This document shows, piece after piece, positions 16,265-25,848 of a stretch of DNA of 64,000 nucleotides. Location: NCBI RefSeq assembly GCF_042647465.1, contig NZ_JBHRVN010000004.1. The stretch is one strand, 5' to 3'. Below the pieces are notes generated by a model. The model was not told the DNA's origin. It saw only the letters and a program-made list of their open reading frames with translations, and did not search any database. The position numbers and the translations under genes were made by a program. The stretch is from Wagnerdoeblera intermedia (GTDB lineage: Bacteria; Pseudomonadota; Alphaproteobacteria; Rhodobacterales; Rhodobacteraceae). Each line of letters starts with the position of its first letter. Position 1 is the stretch's first letter.

Positions 16265-18502
16265 ATGTCCGATACCCTGCCGAAAGGCCCTGATGACGCA
16301 AGGACGGAGTGGCAGGATCTGGCCGCGCGCCTCACTGCGGCCGATGTCGCCTATCACCGCGATGATGCGCCGGAGATGACGGACGCGGAATATGACGGGC
16401 TGAAACGCCGCCTGCGGGAGCTGGAGGCGGCCTTTCCGGACCTCGCGTCCGCGGAGAGCCCCACTGCGAAGGTGGGCGGACCGCTGGCAGAGGGCTTTGG
16501 CAAGATCCGCCACGAAGTTGCGATGCTGAGCCTGGAGAACGCCTTTGAGGATGGCGATGTTCAGGACTTCAGTGAGCGCGTGTCGCGCTTCCTTGGCCTC
16601 TCGGGCGGGCTGTCGTTCACCGCAGAACCGAAGATTGACGGGCTCAGCCTCTCGCTGCGCTATGAGGGGGGGCAGCTGGTTTATGCGGCAACCCGGGGCG
16701 ATGGAGAGACCGGTGAGAATGTCAGCGCCAATGCGCGTCAGATCGCGGATATTCCGCAGAGCCTGAGCGGCGCACCCGATGTGCTGGAAGTGCGCGGTGA
16801 GGTCTATATGAGCCACGCCGACTTTCTTGCGCTGAATGAAGCCCAGGCGGCAAAGGGCGATAAAACCTTTGCAAATCCGCGCAACGCCGCAGCGGGAAGC
16901 CTGCGTCAGCTTGATGCAAAGATCACTGCTGCGCGGCCTTTGCGTTTCTTTGCTTATGCCTGGGGGGCGCTGTCGCAGCCGCTTTCCGATACGCAATATG
17001 GGGCGATCGCCCGCCTGGCCGAACTGGGCTTTCAGACCAATCCGCTGACGCGGCTTTGCCATTCGGCGGCAGAGATGCTCGATCACTACCGCCGCATCGG
17101 CACTGAGCGGGCCGGGCTTGGCTATGACATCGACGGGGTGGTCTATAAGGTCAATGACCTGAGCCTGCAGGCGCGGTTGGGCTTTCGCGCCACAACGCCC
17201 CGCTGGGCGATTGCGCATAAATTTCCCGCCGAATTGGCCTGGACGCGGCTTGAGGGGATCGACATTCAGGTGGGCCGCACCGGGGCGCTGTCGCCGGTGG
17301 CGCGGCTGACGCCGGTAACGGTGGGCGGTGTGGTGGTTTCCAATGCCACGCTTCACAATGAAGATTACATCGCCGGAATCGACAGCCGCGGGGCGCCGAT
17401 CCGTGAGGGCCGCGACATCCGCCCGGGCGATCTCGTGCAGATCTACCGCGCGGGGGATGTGATCCCGAAGATCGCCGATGTGGATCTGGCGCAGCGCCCG
17501 GCGGAGAGCGTGCCCTATGTCTTCCCCGAGACCTGCCCGCAATGCGGCAGCCCTGCGATCCGCGAGCCGGGGGATTCGGTGCGCCGCTGCTCGGGCGGGC
17601 TGATCTGTCCGGCCCAGGCGGTGGAGAAGCTGAAGCATTTCGTCTCCCGCGCGGCCTTTGACATTGAGGGTCTGGGCACCAGACAGATCGAGATGTTCTT
17701 TGGGGATGCCACACTCTCAATCCGCGAGCCTGCCGATATTTTCACGCTGGAGGCGCGGGACGGCCAGGGGCTGACGCGGCTGAAGAACCGCGACGGCTTT
17801 GGTGAGAAAAGCTCTGAGGCGCTTTTTGCGGCGATCCGCGCACGCAAAACCATCGGCTTCGGGCGCTTCCTCTTTGCGCTTGGCATCCGGCATCTGGGGG
17901 AGGTGGCCTCAAACGATCTGGCCCGGCATTTCCGCACCTGGGACGCGCTGGCCGAGACGGTCGACACCGCCCGCCCGGCAGCCGAGCGTCATCTGTTGGC
18001 CGATGAGGCAGAGGCCCATGAGCGCGCCGAGGCCCAAGGGTCAGGCCGCCGCGCCACGGTGAAGGCGGTGCGTGATAAGGTCTGGGCGGCTGAGCCCGCA
18101 ATCGCGCCGGAGGCCCGTCAGGCCTGGGAGCATCTGATGGCCATTGAGGGGATCGGCGCGGTGCTCGCCACCTCGCTGGTCACCACGCTCTCGCAGCCCG
18201 AAGAGCGCGCCTCGATTGAGCGGCTGCTCTCGCATCTGACGATTGAGCCGCCGGAGGAACGCGCCAGCCACAGCCCCGTCGCAGGAAAAACCGTGGTTTT
18301 CACCGGCACGCTGGAACGCATGACCCGGGCCGAAGCCAAAGCGCGGGCCGAAAGCCTGGGCGCGAAGGTGGCGGGTTCGGTCTCGGCGAAGACCGACTAT
18401 CTGGTCGCAGGGCCGGGGGCAGGGTCCAAAGCCACCAAAGCGGCGGAGCTTGGCGTCACCGTGCTTGATGAAGACAGCTGGCTGGAGATGATCGGCGGAT
18501 GA
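16265..18502 (+). CDS. ligA: NAD-dependent DNA ligase
   Basis: The 745-residue enzyme seals nicks in replication and repair with NAD as AMP donor. The adenylation-site motif AEPKIDGLSL near residue 120 contains the catalytic Lys. An OB fold, a four-Cys zinc finger (ETCPQCGSP through CSGGLICPA, about residues 422-450), helix-hairpin-helix repeats and a C-terminal BRCT domain (VAGKTVVFTGTLERMTRAEA) follow in order. ATG at 16265 is preferred to an in-frame GTG at 16247 because GGAG lies seven bases before it. The protein is longer than typical LigA owing to about 50 extra, charged residues near 568-620. The stop overlaps the recG start by 4 nt. Confidence 0.97.
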   Translation: MSDTLPKGPDDARTEWQDLAARLTAADVAYHRDDAPEMTDAEYDGLKRRLRELEAAFPDLASAESPTAKVGGPLAEGFGKIRHEVAMLSLENAFEDGDVQDFSERVSRFLGLSGGLSFTAEPKIDGLSLSLRYEGGQLVYAATRGDGETGENVSANARQIADIPQSLSGAPDVLEVRGEVYMSHADFLALNEAQAAKGDKTFANPRNAAAGSLRQLDAKITAARPLRFFAYAWGALSQPLSDTQYGAIARLAELGFQTNPLTRLCHSAAEMLDHYRRIGTERAGLGYDIDGVVYKVNDLSLQARLGFRATTPRWAIAHKFPAELAWTRLEGIDIQVGRTGALSPVARLTPVTVGGVVVSNATLHNEDYIAGIDSRGAPIREGRDIRPGDLVQIYRAGDVIPKIADVDLAQRPAESVPYVFPETCPQCGSPAIREPGDSVRRCSGGLICPAQAVEKLKHFVSRAAFDIEGLGTRQIEMFFGDATLSIREPADIFTLEARDGQGLTRLKNRDGFGEKSSEALFAAIRARKTIGFGRFLFALGIRHLGEVASNDLARHFRTWDALAETVDTARPAAERHLLADEAEAHERAEAQGSGRRATVKAVRDKVWAAEPAIAPEARQAWEHLMAIEGIGAVLATSLVTTLSQPEERASIERLLSHLTIEPPEERASHSPVAGKTVVFTGTLERMTRAEAKARAESLGAKVAGSVSAKTDYLVAGPGAGSKATKAAELGVTVLDEDSWLEMIGG

Positions 18503-20586
18503 GCCGTCCGGAGGCGCTCTTTCCGCTCTTTGCCGATCTCACCTCGCTGGCGGGGGTGGGAGAGAAGACGGCAAAGCTTTTCGATGCGCTTTCCGTCACC
18601 CTGCCGCGGGATCTTCTGTATCTGCTGCCCCATTCGGTGATCGACCGCCGCCGCCGCGCCACGATTGCCGATCTGGTGCCGCCCGCGGTGGCCACGGTTG
18701 AGGTGGAGATCATCGCCCACTTCCCGGCCCGGCGCAAAGGCGGGCCGGCGCGGGTTATGGTGCGCGATGCGGCGGTGGAGTTTCCGCTGGTTTTTTTTGG
18801 GCCGCGTGCGGATTACGCGCTGAAACAGTTCCCTCCGGGCGAGCGCAGGCTAGTGTCGGGCAAGGTGGAGCTTTTCGACGGGGTGGCCCAGATGGTCCAT
18901 CCTGACCATGTCCTGGACCCCGCCGCCCCCCATGATCTGCCCGAGTTTGAGCCGGTCTATCCCGCCACGGCGGGGTTGAGCCAGAAGCAGATCCGCAAGG
19001 CGGCGCTTGATGCGCTGAGCCGCGCCCCGGAGGCAGCCGAATGGGCCGATGGTCCGCTGATGGCCCGCGAGGGCTGGCCCTCCTGGCGCGCGGCGCTTGA
19101 GGCGCAGCACCACCCACAGGGGGCAGAGGATGTGTCACCGGATGCGCCCGCGCGGCGCAGGCTGGCCTATGATGAATTGTTCGCCCATCAGCTGACGCTG
19201 GCTCTGGCGCGGCAAAAGGCCCGCAAAAAGCCGGGGATTTCGACGAAAGGTCACGGGCGGCTGGCGGAGAAGGTGCTCGGGGGACTGCCCTATGCGCCAA
19301 CGGGGGCGCAGAGCCGCGCTGTCGCAGAGATCCGCGCGGATCTTGCAGCCCCGGTGCGGATGAACCGGCTTTTGCAGGGAGATGTGGGCTCAGGCAAAAC
19401 CCTCGTTGCCTTTCTGGCGCTTCTGGCGGCGGTTGAGGCGGGCGGACAGGGTGTGCTGATGGCCCCGACCGAGATCCTTGCGCGGCAGCATTATGAGGGC
19501 TTAAAGCCGCTCGCGGATCTGGCGGGACTGCGCCTTGAGGTGCTGACCGGGCGTGACAAGGGCGCCGAGCGCACGGCGCGGCTTGCGGCCCTTGCTGCAG
19601 GTGAGATCGGCATTCTTGTCGGCACCCATGCGGTCTTTCAGAAAGACGTGGAATTCCACGACCTTCGTCTGGCCGTGATCGATGAGCAGCACCGCTTTGG
19701 CGTGGCGCAAAGGATGGAACTGGGGGCCAAGGGGCGTGCGGTCGATGTGCTGGTGATGACCGCCACGCCGATCCCGCGCTCGCTGGCGCTGGCGCAATAC
19801 GGCGATATGGATGTCAGCGTGCTGGATGAAAAGCCGCCGGGCCGCAAGCCGATCCGCACCTCGCTGGTGGCCGATGAGCGGCTGGAAGAGGTGGTCGCGC
19901 ATCTCAAACGCGCGGTGGCTGAGGGGAAACAGGCCTATTGGGTCTGCCCGCTGGTGGAGGAATCTGAGTTCACCGATCTGACCGCCTCTGAGGACCGGTA
20001 TCAACATCTTCGGGCCGCGCTTGGCGAGGGGGTTGTGACGCTGGTGCATGGCCAGATGCCCACGGCGCAGAAAGATGCCGCCATGGCGGATTTCGTCGAA
20101 GGCCGCGCCCGGGTGCTGGTGGCGACCACGGTGATCGAGGTGGGGGTGAACGTGCCGGCCGCGTCCATCATGGTGATTGAGCGGGCCGAGACTTTCGGGC
20201 TGGCACAGCTTCACCAGCTGCGTGGTCGCGTCGGGCGGGGGGCCGAGGCCTCAAGCTGCCTGCTGCTCTATCAGGCGCCGCTGTCGGAGACGGGGAAGCG
20301 GCGGCTGTCGATCATGCGCGATACCGAGGATGGCTTTAAGATCTCCGAGGAAGATCTGGCCATGCGCGGGGCGGGTGATCTGATCGGCACCGCGCAATCC
20401 GGCCTGCCGCGCTTTCGCCTGGCCGATCCCGAGCGGATGGCGGGATTGATGGAAACCGCACAGCGCGATGCCCGCAAACTGCTGATGGACGATCCTGATC
20501 TGTCCAGCCCACGGGGCAAGGCCGTTCGCTTCCTGCTCTGGCTGCTCAGTCAGGACCGCGCCATTGGTCTGCTCTCCGTGGGCTGA
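18499..20586 (+). CDS. recG: ATP-dependent DNA helicase RecG
   Basis: The 695-residue helicase remodels stalled replication forks and Holliday junctions. An N-terminal OB wedge domain is followed by the helicase core with Walker A LQGDVGSGKTLVAF near residue 289, the DEQHRFG box near residue 394, VMTATPIPRSLAL near residue 417 and motif VI around HQLRGRVGRG. The length is typical. It overlaps ligA by 4 nt (ATGA), so the two DNA-maintenance genes form an operon. A bidirectional terminator separates it from ntrX. Confidence 0.97.
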   Translation: MSRPEALFPLFADLTSLAGVGEKTAKLFDALSVTLPRDLLYLLPHSVIDRRRRATIADLVPPAVATVEVEIIAHFPARRKGGPARVMVRDAAVEFPLVFFGPRADYALKQFPPGERRLVSGKVELFDGVAQMVHPDHVLDPAAPHDLPEFEPVYPATAGLSQKQIRKAALDALSRAPEAAEWADGPLMAREGWPSWRAALEAQHHPQGAEDVSPDAPARRRLAYDELFAHQLTLALARQKARKKPGISTKGHGRLAEKVLGGLPYAPTGAQSRAVAEIRADLAAPVRMNRLLQGDVGSGKTLVAFLALLAAVEAGGQGVLMAPTEILARQHYEGLKPLADLAGLRLEVLTGRDKGAERTARLAALAAGEIGILVGTHAVFQKDVEFHDLRLAVIDEQHRFGVAQRMELGAKGRAVDVLVMTATPIPRSLALAQYGDMDVSVLDEKPPGRKPIRTSLVADERLEEVVAHLKRAVAEGKQAYWVCPLVEESEFTDLTASEDRYQHLRAALGEGVVTLVHGQMPTAQKDAAMADFVEGRARVLVATTVIEVGVNVPAASIMVIERAETFGLAQLHQLRGRVGRGAEASSCLLLYQAPLSETGKRRLSIMRDTEDGFKISEEDLAMRGAGDLIGTAQSGLPRFRLADPERMAGLMETAQRDARKLLMDDPDLSSPRGKAVRFLLWLLSQDRAIGLLSVG

Positions 20587-20635
20587 GCAGAACATAAGTT
20601 CCCTCCGCCGGAGCCGCGGAGCGGCGTTTGTTACG

Positions 20636-20666
20636 AAAAAGGCGGGCCTTTCAGCCCGCCTTTTTC
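20636..20666. terminator. Bidirectional terminator between recG and ntrX
   Basis: The hairpin GGCGGGC-CTTTCA-GCCCGCC is flanked by AAAAA and TTTTT and lies between convergent genes. Confidence 0.88.
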
Positions 20667-20687
20667 CATGTCTCAGAGCCTGCGAGG

Positions 20688-22070
20688 TCACTCTTCCTCG
20701 TCTTTGCCGCCCTTGCCGGTGACGACCCCAAGCGATTTCAGCTTGCGGTGCAGGGCGGAGCGCTCCATCCCCACAAAACTTGCGGTGCGCGAGATATTTC
20801 CGCCAAAGCGCTGGATCTGGGTCAGCAGATATTCCCGCTCAAAAACTTCGCGGGCCTCGCGCAGCGGCAGGGTGGCGATCTGGCCGCCAAGGCTCAGCCG
20901 TCCTTCTTCGCTGCCGGTTTCGCTCTCCCCCTGAAGCTCGCGCGGGGTGATCGGATCGCTGCTCTCGCCAAGGATCAGCACCCGCTCGACCAGATTGCGC
21001 AGCTGACGCACATTGCCCGGCCAGGGCATGGTCTGCAAAAGCGCCTCGGCCTCAGAGGACAGCTCACGCAGCGGCAGGCCCTGGGTTTTGTGCAGGGTCT
21101 CGATGAAGTGCTGCGCCAGAAGCGGGATATCCTCGCGTCGCTCGCTCAGCCCGGGGACATGGACCGGCACCACGTTCAACCGGTCATAAAGCTCCTGACG
21201 GAAGCGGCCTGCCGCGATTTCCTGACGCAGATCGCGCGAAGTGGAGGAGATCACCCGCAGATCGACCCGCACACGGTCCGCGCTGCCAACCCGGGTAAAG
21301 GTCTGATCGACCAGAACACGCAGGATCTTGCTTTGGGTGACGGTGGGCATATCGGCCACCTCATCGAGATAGACCACGCCACCATGCGCGAGTTCCAGCA
21401 GGCCCTTTTCCACCCCGCGGCCCGGCGTCTCACGGCCAAAGAGCACCTCCTCCATCCGTTCCGGCTCAATCATCGCGGCCGAGACCGAGACGAAAGGCCC
21501 CGAAGCCCGGGCGGAGTTTGAGTGGATGTAGCGTGCCGCCACCTCTTTTCCGGCCCCCGAGGGGCCGGTCAGCATGACGCGGCCGTTGGATTTGGTCACC
21601 TTATCAAGCTGGCTTTTCAGGCTGCGGAAGGCGGCGGACTGGCCCACCAGATCCGCAGCGGTGACATCCTTGCGCTTCAGCTCGACGTTTTCGCGGCGCA
21701 GGCGGCTGGTTTCCATCGCGCGGGCGACCACCACCAGAAGCTGGTCGATATTGAAGGGCTTTTCGATGAAGTCGTAAGCGCCCTGTTTGATCGCCGCCAC
21801 AGCGAGTTCGATATTGCCATGGCCCGAGATGATAACCACCGGTACCCCGGGATTGTCGCGCCGCACGGTTTTAAGGATATCAATCCCGTCCATCCGGCTG
21901 TCTTTCAGCCAGATATCAAGGATCATCAGCGCCGGAGGTGCTCTGTTAATCGCCTCCAGACATTCGTCCGAATTGGCGGCAAGACGGGTCTGATAGCCTT
22001 CGTCCTTCAGAATATCGGAAATCAGTTCGCGAATGTCGCGTTCATCATCAACGATCAGAATATCGGCCAT
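20688..22070 (-). CDS. ntrX: NtrX nitrogen-regulation response regulator
   Basis: The 460-residue protein is the partner of NtrY. It has a receiver domain (ILIVDDERDIRELI, phospho-acceptor Asp in LMILDIWLKD near residue 53), an AAA+ domain with Walker A LTGPSGAGKEVAARYI near residue 168, and a C-terminal Fis-type helix-turn-helix (NISRTASFVGMERSALHRKL). The sigma-54 contact motif GAFTGA is missing: the position reads ETPGRGVEKG. ATG at 22070 fits a GGGAG site at seven bases; a GTG just before it is less well placed. It is the last gene of the dusB-ntrBC-ntrYX operon. Confidence 0.94.
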   Translation of the reverse strand: MADILIVDDERDIRELISDILKDEGYQTRLAANSDECLEAINRAPPALMILDIWLKDSRMDGIDILKTVRRDNPGVPVVIISGHGNIELAVAAIKQGAYDFIEKPFNIDQLLVVVARAMETSRLRRENVELKRKDVTAADLVGQSAAFRSLKSQLDKVTKSNGRVMLTGPSGAGKEVAARYIHSNSARASGPFVSVSAAMIEPERMEEVLFGRETPGRGVEKGLLELAHGGVVYLDEVADMPTVTQSKILRVLVDQTFTRVGSADRVRVDLRVISSTSRDLRQEIAAGRFRQELYDRLNVVPVHVPGLSERREDIPLLAQHFIETLHKTQGLPLRELSSEAEALLQTMPWPGNVRQLRNLVERVLILGESSDPITPRELQGESETGSEEGRLSLGGQIATLPLREAREVFEREYLLTQIQRFGGNISRTASFVGMERSALHRKLKSLGVVTGKGGKDEEE

Positions 22071-22082
22071 CACGGGTCTCCC

Positions 22083-24380
22083 TTATTGTGTGTGACGGCT
22101 GCGCCGGGGCGCAGCCACCGCGAGCGGCAGGCGGATGACCGCCATGGCGCCGGGCCGGTCGGTGCCCCCGATGAGGGGCGCATCCTCCAGCATCAGCGTA
22201 CCGCCATGTTCTTCAATGATTTTGCGCACGATCGGCAGGCCAAGGCCGGTGCCCTTCGCGCGGGTGGTAACATAGGGTTCAAAAAGGCTGGAGCGGTCTT
22301 CAGGAAGGCCGCTGCCATTGTCGGAAATCCGCAGGACCGCAGAGGGGCCTTCGGTGGTCAGTTCAATCAAAATCAACGGCGTATGTGACTGCGGCGCATC
22401 CTTGTCGCGGAAGGCGACAATGGCCTCACCTGCGTTTTTCAAAAGATTGGTCAGGGCCTGGCCGATCATGGTGCTGTCGAGCGGCAGGGTCAGCGGCTCT
22501 TCGGGCAGGCGGGTTTCAAAGTGCACATCGGGCTGGCCCGCATCCTGCAAAAGCACCGCATCGCGCACCAGTTTCACCAGGTTCTCGTCGCGGGTTTCGG
22601 GAACCGGCATCCGGGCGAATTTAGAGAATTCATCGACGATGCGGCGCAGATCGCCGGTCTGGCGCACGATCACATCGACCAGATTTTCCAGCGCCTCGTA
22701 GTTTTCTTCATCCAGCTTCGGGCCAAAGCGACGGCGGATCCGCTCAGCGGAAAGTTGAATGGGGGTGAGCGGGTTCTTGATCTCATGGGCAATGCGGCGC
22801 GCCACATCCCCCCAGGCCGCCATCCGCTGCGCGGTCACAAGATCGGTCACATCGTCAAAGGCCACCACATAGCCTTCGGCGATATTCTCATCCGAAAAGC
22901 GCGGCGCGATGCGGACCAGCAGGCTCTCCATCCGGTTTTTGCGGGTCAGGCGGATCTCTTCCTGAGCCGTGGTCTCATTCTCGCGGGCATGCTGATAAAG
23001 CGTGGCAAATTCCGGCACCAGAAGCGCCAGGGGGCCGCCCTGATCCTCCTGCTGCAGATCCAGCAGACGGCGGGCCGATCGGTTGAGGAAGACCACCTGG
23101 CCCTCGGCATCAAGCCCGATCACCCCAGCAGTGACGGAGGCCAGCACGGAATCAAAGAGCCGCCGCTGCGCCTCGGTGACGGCGTGATTGCGGTTGAGCG
23201 CTTCATGCTGGTGTTTCAGCTGCCGCGCCATGCGGTTGAAGCTGTGGCCCAGAAGCGCAATCTCATCGCCGGAATGAGTGGGGGCGACGCGGACATCAAA
23301 GTCCCCTTTCCCGACGCGGGCCACAGCCCCTGCCAGTTCGCCGACCGGGCGGGCAAGGCGCTCTGCGATCCAAAGTCCCATCCAGACCGCTGCAAGGATC
23401 AGGATGAGTGCAAAACCGATGTAGAGAAGGCCAAACTGAAAGAGTTGCCGCCCGCGCTCGGCTTCAAGCTGGTTGTAAAGCCGCACGCTCTCTTGGGTGT
23501 CGTCCAAAAGCCGCAGCAGCGTGCCGTCAACCGTGCGGCTGACATAGATCAGCCGGTCGAGCAGATCGGGCAGCAGCATGAGCACGCGAAATTCGTTGTT
23601 CGGCCAGTCCTGGATCAGCACCGTCTCGCCGTTGATGGCGCGGGCCAGTTCCTCAGGCGTGGGCTTTTCAAAATCAAAGAGATAGGAACGCTCGCCCCGG
23701 GCGCGGATCTCGCCGGTGCCGTCAATCACAAATGCCTCGCGCAGGCCGCGCTGAAGCTGGGCCTGCTCCTGGGTCAGAAAGAGCCGCATATCGCCGTCAT
23801 TGGTGACGATCCCGGTCTGGCGCGCATGGCCGAGGCGCGAGGAGAGCGATGTGGTGTCATCGACGAGGGCGCGGCGCTGCTCTGCCTCATAGGCTTCAGC
23901 CGCCGAGCGTGAGGCCCCGATGACCGAGCGGACCCGGTCTGAAAACCAGCCCTCTAGGCCGATATTGATCGTCAGAACCGCAAAAATTGCGATGAGAATG
24001 GTGGGCACCAGCGCCACAAAGGCGAAGATGCCTGAGAGCCGCAGATGCAGCCGCGAGCCGGACTGCTGCGCCCGCCGCCCCGCCAGAACCCGCAGAACCG
24101 TGTTCAGAACCAGGGCCGCCAGCAGCAGGATATAGACCATATCCGCCAGCAGCACCGCCCTGAGCCAGCGCGAGATCGAGCGTTCTCCGAAAGGGCCAAG
24201 GACCAGAAAGGTCAATACGGCCAGCAATGGCCCCAGCACCACCAGTCCGAGCTGGAAGGTGGTGCGCACGGAGCGCGACCGCATAAGGCCGTAAACACGG
24301 TCCCAGAACCCTGGCAGTGCCGTCACCTGCACCTGTGCCCCTCTCCTCCCGGCCACAGACAGCCGGGCGAGACCTGGCAT
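22083..24380 (-). CDS. ntrY: NtrY membrane sensor histidine kinase
   Basis: The 765-residue kinase has two N-terminal spans (about residues 44-100), a third near 115-140, a periplasmic domain of about 170 residues, a fourth span near 315 and a HAMP domain (ERLARPVGELAGAVARVG). A PAS domain and the kinase follow: the H box is RRIAHEIKNPLTPIQLSAER near residue 535 and the G boxes include ISDNGSGLPE and GTGLGLPIVRKI. It phosphorylates NtrX. The start is uncertain because the ribosome-binding site is weak; a downstream Met near residue 33 is possible. NtrY follows ntrC after 85 bases, so an internal promoter is possible. Confidence 0.94.
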   Translation of the reverse strand: MPGLARLSVAGRRGAQVQVTALPGFWDRVYGLMRSRSVRTTFQLGLVVLGPLLAVLTFLVLGPFGERSISRWLRAVLLADMVYILLLAALVLNTVLRVLAGRRAQQSGSRLHLRLSGIFAFVALVPTILIAIFAVLTINIGLEGWFSDRVRSVIGASRSAAEAYEAEQRRALVDDTTSLSSRLGHARQTGIVTNDGDMRLFLTQEQAQLQRGLREAFVIDGTGEIRARGERSYLFDFEKPTPEELARAINGETVLIQDWPNNEFRVLMLLPDLLDRLIYVSRTVDGTLLRLLDDTQESVRLYNQLEAERGRQLFQFGLLYIGFALILILAAVWMGLWIAERLARPVGELAGAVARVGKGDFDVRVAPTHSGDEIALLGHSFNRMARQLKHQHEALNRNHAVTEAQRRLFDSVLASVTAGVIGLDAEGQVVFLNRSARRLLDLQQEDQGGPLALLVPEFATLYQHARENETTAQEEIRLTRKNRMESLLVRIAPRFSDENIAEGYVVAFDDVTDLVTAQRMAAWGDVARRIAHEIKNPLTPIQLSAERIRRRFGPKLDEENYEALENLVDVIVRQTGDLRRIVDEFSKFARMPVPETRDENLVKLVRDAVLLQDAGQPDVHFETRLPEEPLTLPLDSTMIGQALTNLLKNAGEAIVAFRDKDAPQSHTPLILIELTTEGPSAVLRISDNGSGLPEDRSSLFEPYVTTRAKGTGLGLPIVRKIIEEHGGTLMLEDAPLIGGTDRPGAMAVIRLPLAVAAPRRSRHTQ

Positions 24381-24465
24381 ATCCGGGGGGCGCTAATGCG
24401 CAAACCTCAACATCTTCGGGGCGACGCGCGGGGTAAGACCGCTTCGCAACGCCCCTGTTGCTGTT

Positions 24466-25848
24466 TTACATCAACTTCCGCCGGCGTGTCACGCGGATAT
24501 CAAGATCCGTGATCTTCTTGCGAAGGGTATTGCGGTTGATCCCCAGGAGATCCGCGCAGCGCGCCTGGTTGCCACCGGTCGCATCCAGCGCGATTTCGAG
24601 CAGCGGCGCCTCAATTTCGCGCAGAATACGCTGATAAACGCCGGGAGGGGGCAGGGCACCGCCGTGCAGATCAAAATAGCGCTGCAGGTGCCGTGCAACT
24701 GAGGCAGAGAGCTTTTCGCCCTCCGGACCACCCCGGGCCGGCTCGGCGGCAGGCTGATTGCCCAGCACCAGCTCCACATCGGCGCGGCTGATATCGTCGC
24801 CCGAAGCGGTGACCGACAGACGCCGGATGGTGTTTTCCAGCTGGCGGACGTTTCCGGGCCAGGAATAGGCGCGCATCAGCTCTTTGGCTTCCGGAGAAAG
24901 ATTGCGCGGCGGCGCGCCATCACGGCTGGCGCGGCCAAGGAAATGCTCGGCCAGCAGCAGGATGTCTTCGACCCGCTCCCGCAGCGGCGGGACCGGAATG
25001 GTGACACCACCGAGACGGTAGTAAAGCGCCTGGCGGAACTGGCCATCCTCAATGCGGCGGGTCAGATCGACCTGGCTCGTGGCCATCAGGCGCGGCGCGC
25101 TTTCGCCAAAGCCGTCGATCATCCGCACGAGGCTGGCCTGAGTTTCCTCATCGTAATCGGCCACCTCATCGAGCACCAGGGTGCCCGAACGCGCCCGGGT
25201 TTTCAGCGAGGCGATGCCCTCAGGCGTGGCCAGATCAGCGGCCTGGGCGACCACGAAAGGCTGCTCGCGGCGATCTGAGAAATCATGGATCGCTTTGGCG
25301 ATCAGCGATTTGCCGGTGCCGCTTTCGCCGGTGATCAGAACCGGCAGATCGGTGTTCATCACCCGCGCCACCAGACGGTAAAGGCTTTGCATCGCCGTGG
25401 TGCGGCCCACCAGCGGCAGATCGTCAACGACTTCGCGCGGCGGCTGGGTGATCGAGGTGACAACGGGGCGCGAAGCAGGCTTGCGCCGCGTCTCCAGCGC
25501 TTTGGCGGCGCGTTTCATCAGATCCGGCAGATCGAAGGGCTTGGGCAGATAATCCCAGGCATCGGCCTCGGTGGCCTGAATCGCCGTCATAATGGTGTTT
25601 TGCGCCGAGATCACGATCACCGGAAGCTCGGGGCGCAGTTGTGAGATGCGCGGCAGCTGCTCAATGCCGTTGCCGTCGGGCATGATGACATCGGTGATCA
25701 CCAGATCGCCTTTGCCCTCCTCCACCCAGCGCTGCAGCGTCATCAGCGAGGATGTGGCATGCACCTTGCAGCCCGCGCGCGTCAGCGCCTGGGTCAGAAC
25801 CGTGCGGATCGTGCGGTCGTCATCAGCGACCAGAACCGTGCCATCCAT
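24466..25848 (-). CDS. ntrC: NtrC nitrogen-regulation response regulator (GAFTGA-less type)
   Basis: The 460-residue regulator has a receiver domain (VLVADDDRTIR; phospho-acceptor in LVITDVIMPDGNG, Asp near residue 54), an AAA+ domain with Walker A LITGESGTGKSLIAKAI near residue 169 and LVLDEVADY as Walker B, and a C-terminal Fis-type helix-turn-helix (GGNQARCADLLGINRNTLRK). The loop that should carry GAFTGA is absent: the sequence passes from AQAADLATPEGIASLKTRA straight to SGTLVLDE. R. capsulatus NtrC shares this deletion and activates sigma-70, not sigma-54, polymerase. The start overlaps the ntrB stop by one base. Confidence 0.95.
   Translation of the reverse strand: MDGTVLVADDDRTIRTVLTQALTRAGCKVHATSSLMTLQRWVEEGKGDLVITDVIMPDGNGIEQLPRISQLRPELPVIVISAQNTIMTAIQATEADAWDYLPKPFDLPDLMKRAAKALETRRKPASRPVVTSITQPPREVVDDLPLVGRTTAMQSLYRLVARVMNTDLPVLITGESGTGKSLIAKAIHDFSDRREQPFVVAQAADLATPEGIASLKTRARSGTLVLDEVADYDEETQASLVRMIDGFGESAPRLMATSQVDLTRRIEDGQFRQALYYRLGGVTIPVPPLRERVEDILLLAEHFLGRASRDGAPPRNLSPEAKELMRAYSWPGNVRQLENTIRRLSVTASGDDISRADVELVLGNQPAAEPARGGPEGEKLSASVARHLQRYFDLHGGALPPPGVYQRILREIEAPLLEIALDATGGNQARCADLLGINRNTLRKKITDLDIRVTRRRKLM

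Noticed and set aside
16100..17638. A 512-codon open frame antisense to ligA
   Set aside because: It lies wholly opposite ligA and its near upstream region, has Arg/His/Pro-rich composition without domains, and arises from the high GC of the sense codons.
22521..23912. A 463-codon open frame antisense to ntrY
   Set aside because: It is entirely opposite the strongly supported NtrY kinase and has no domain features.
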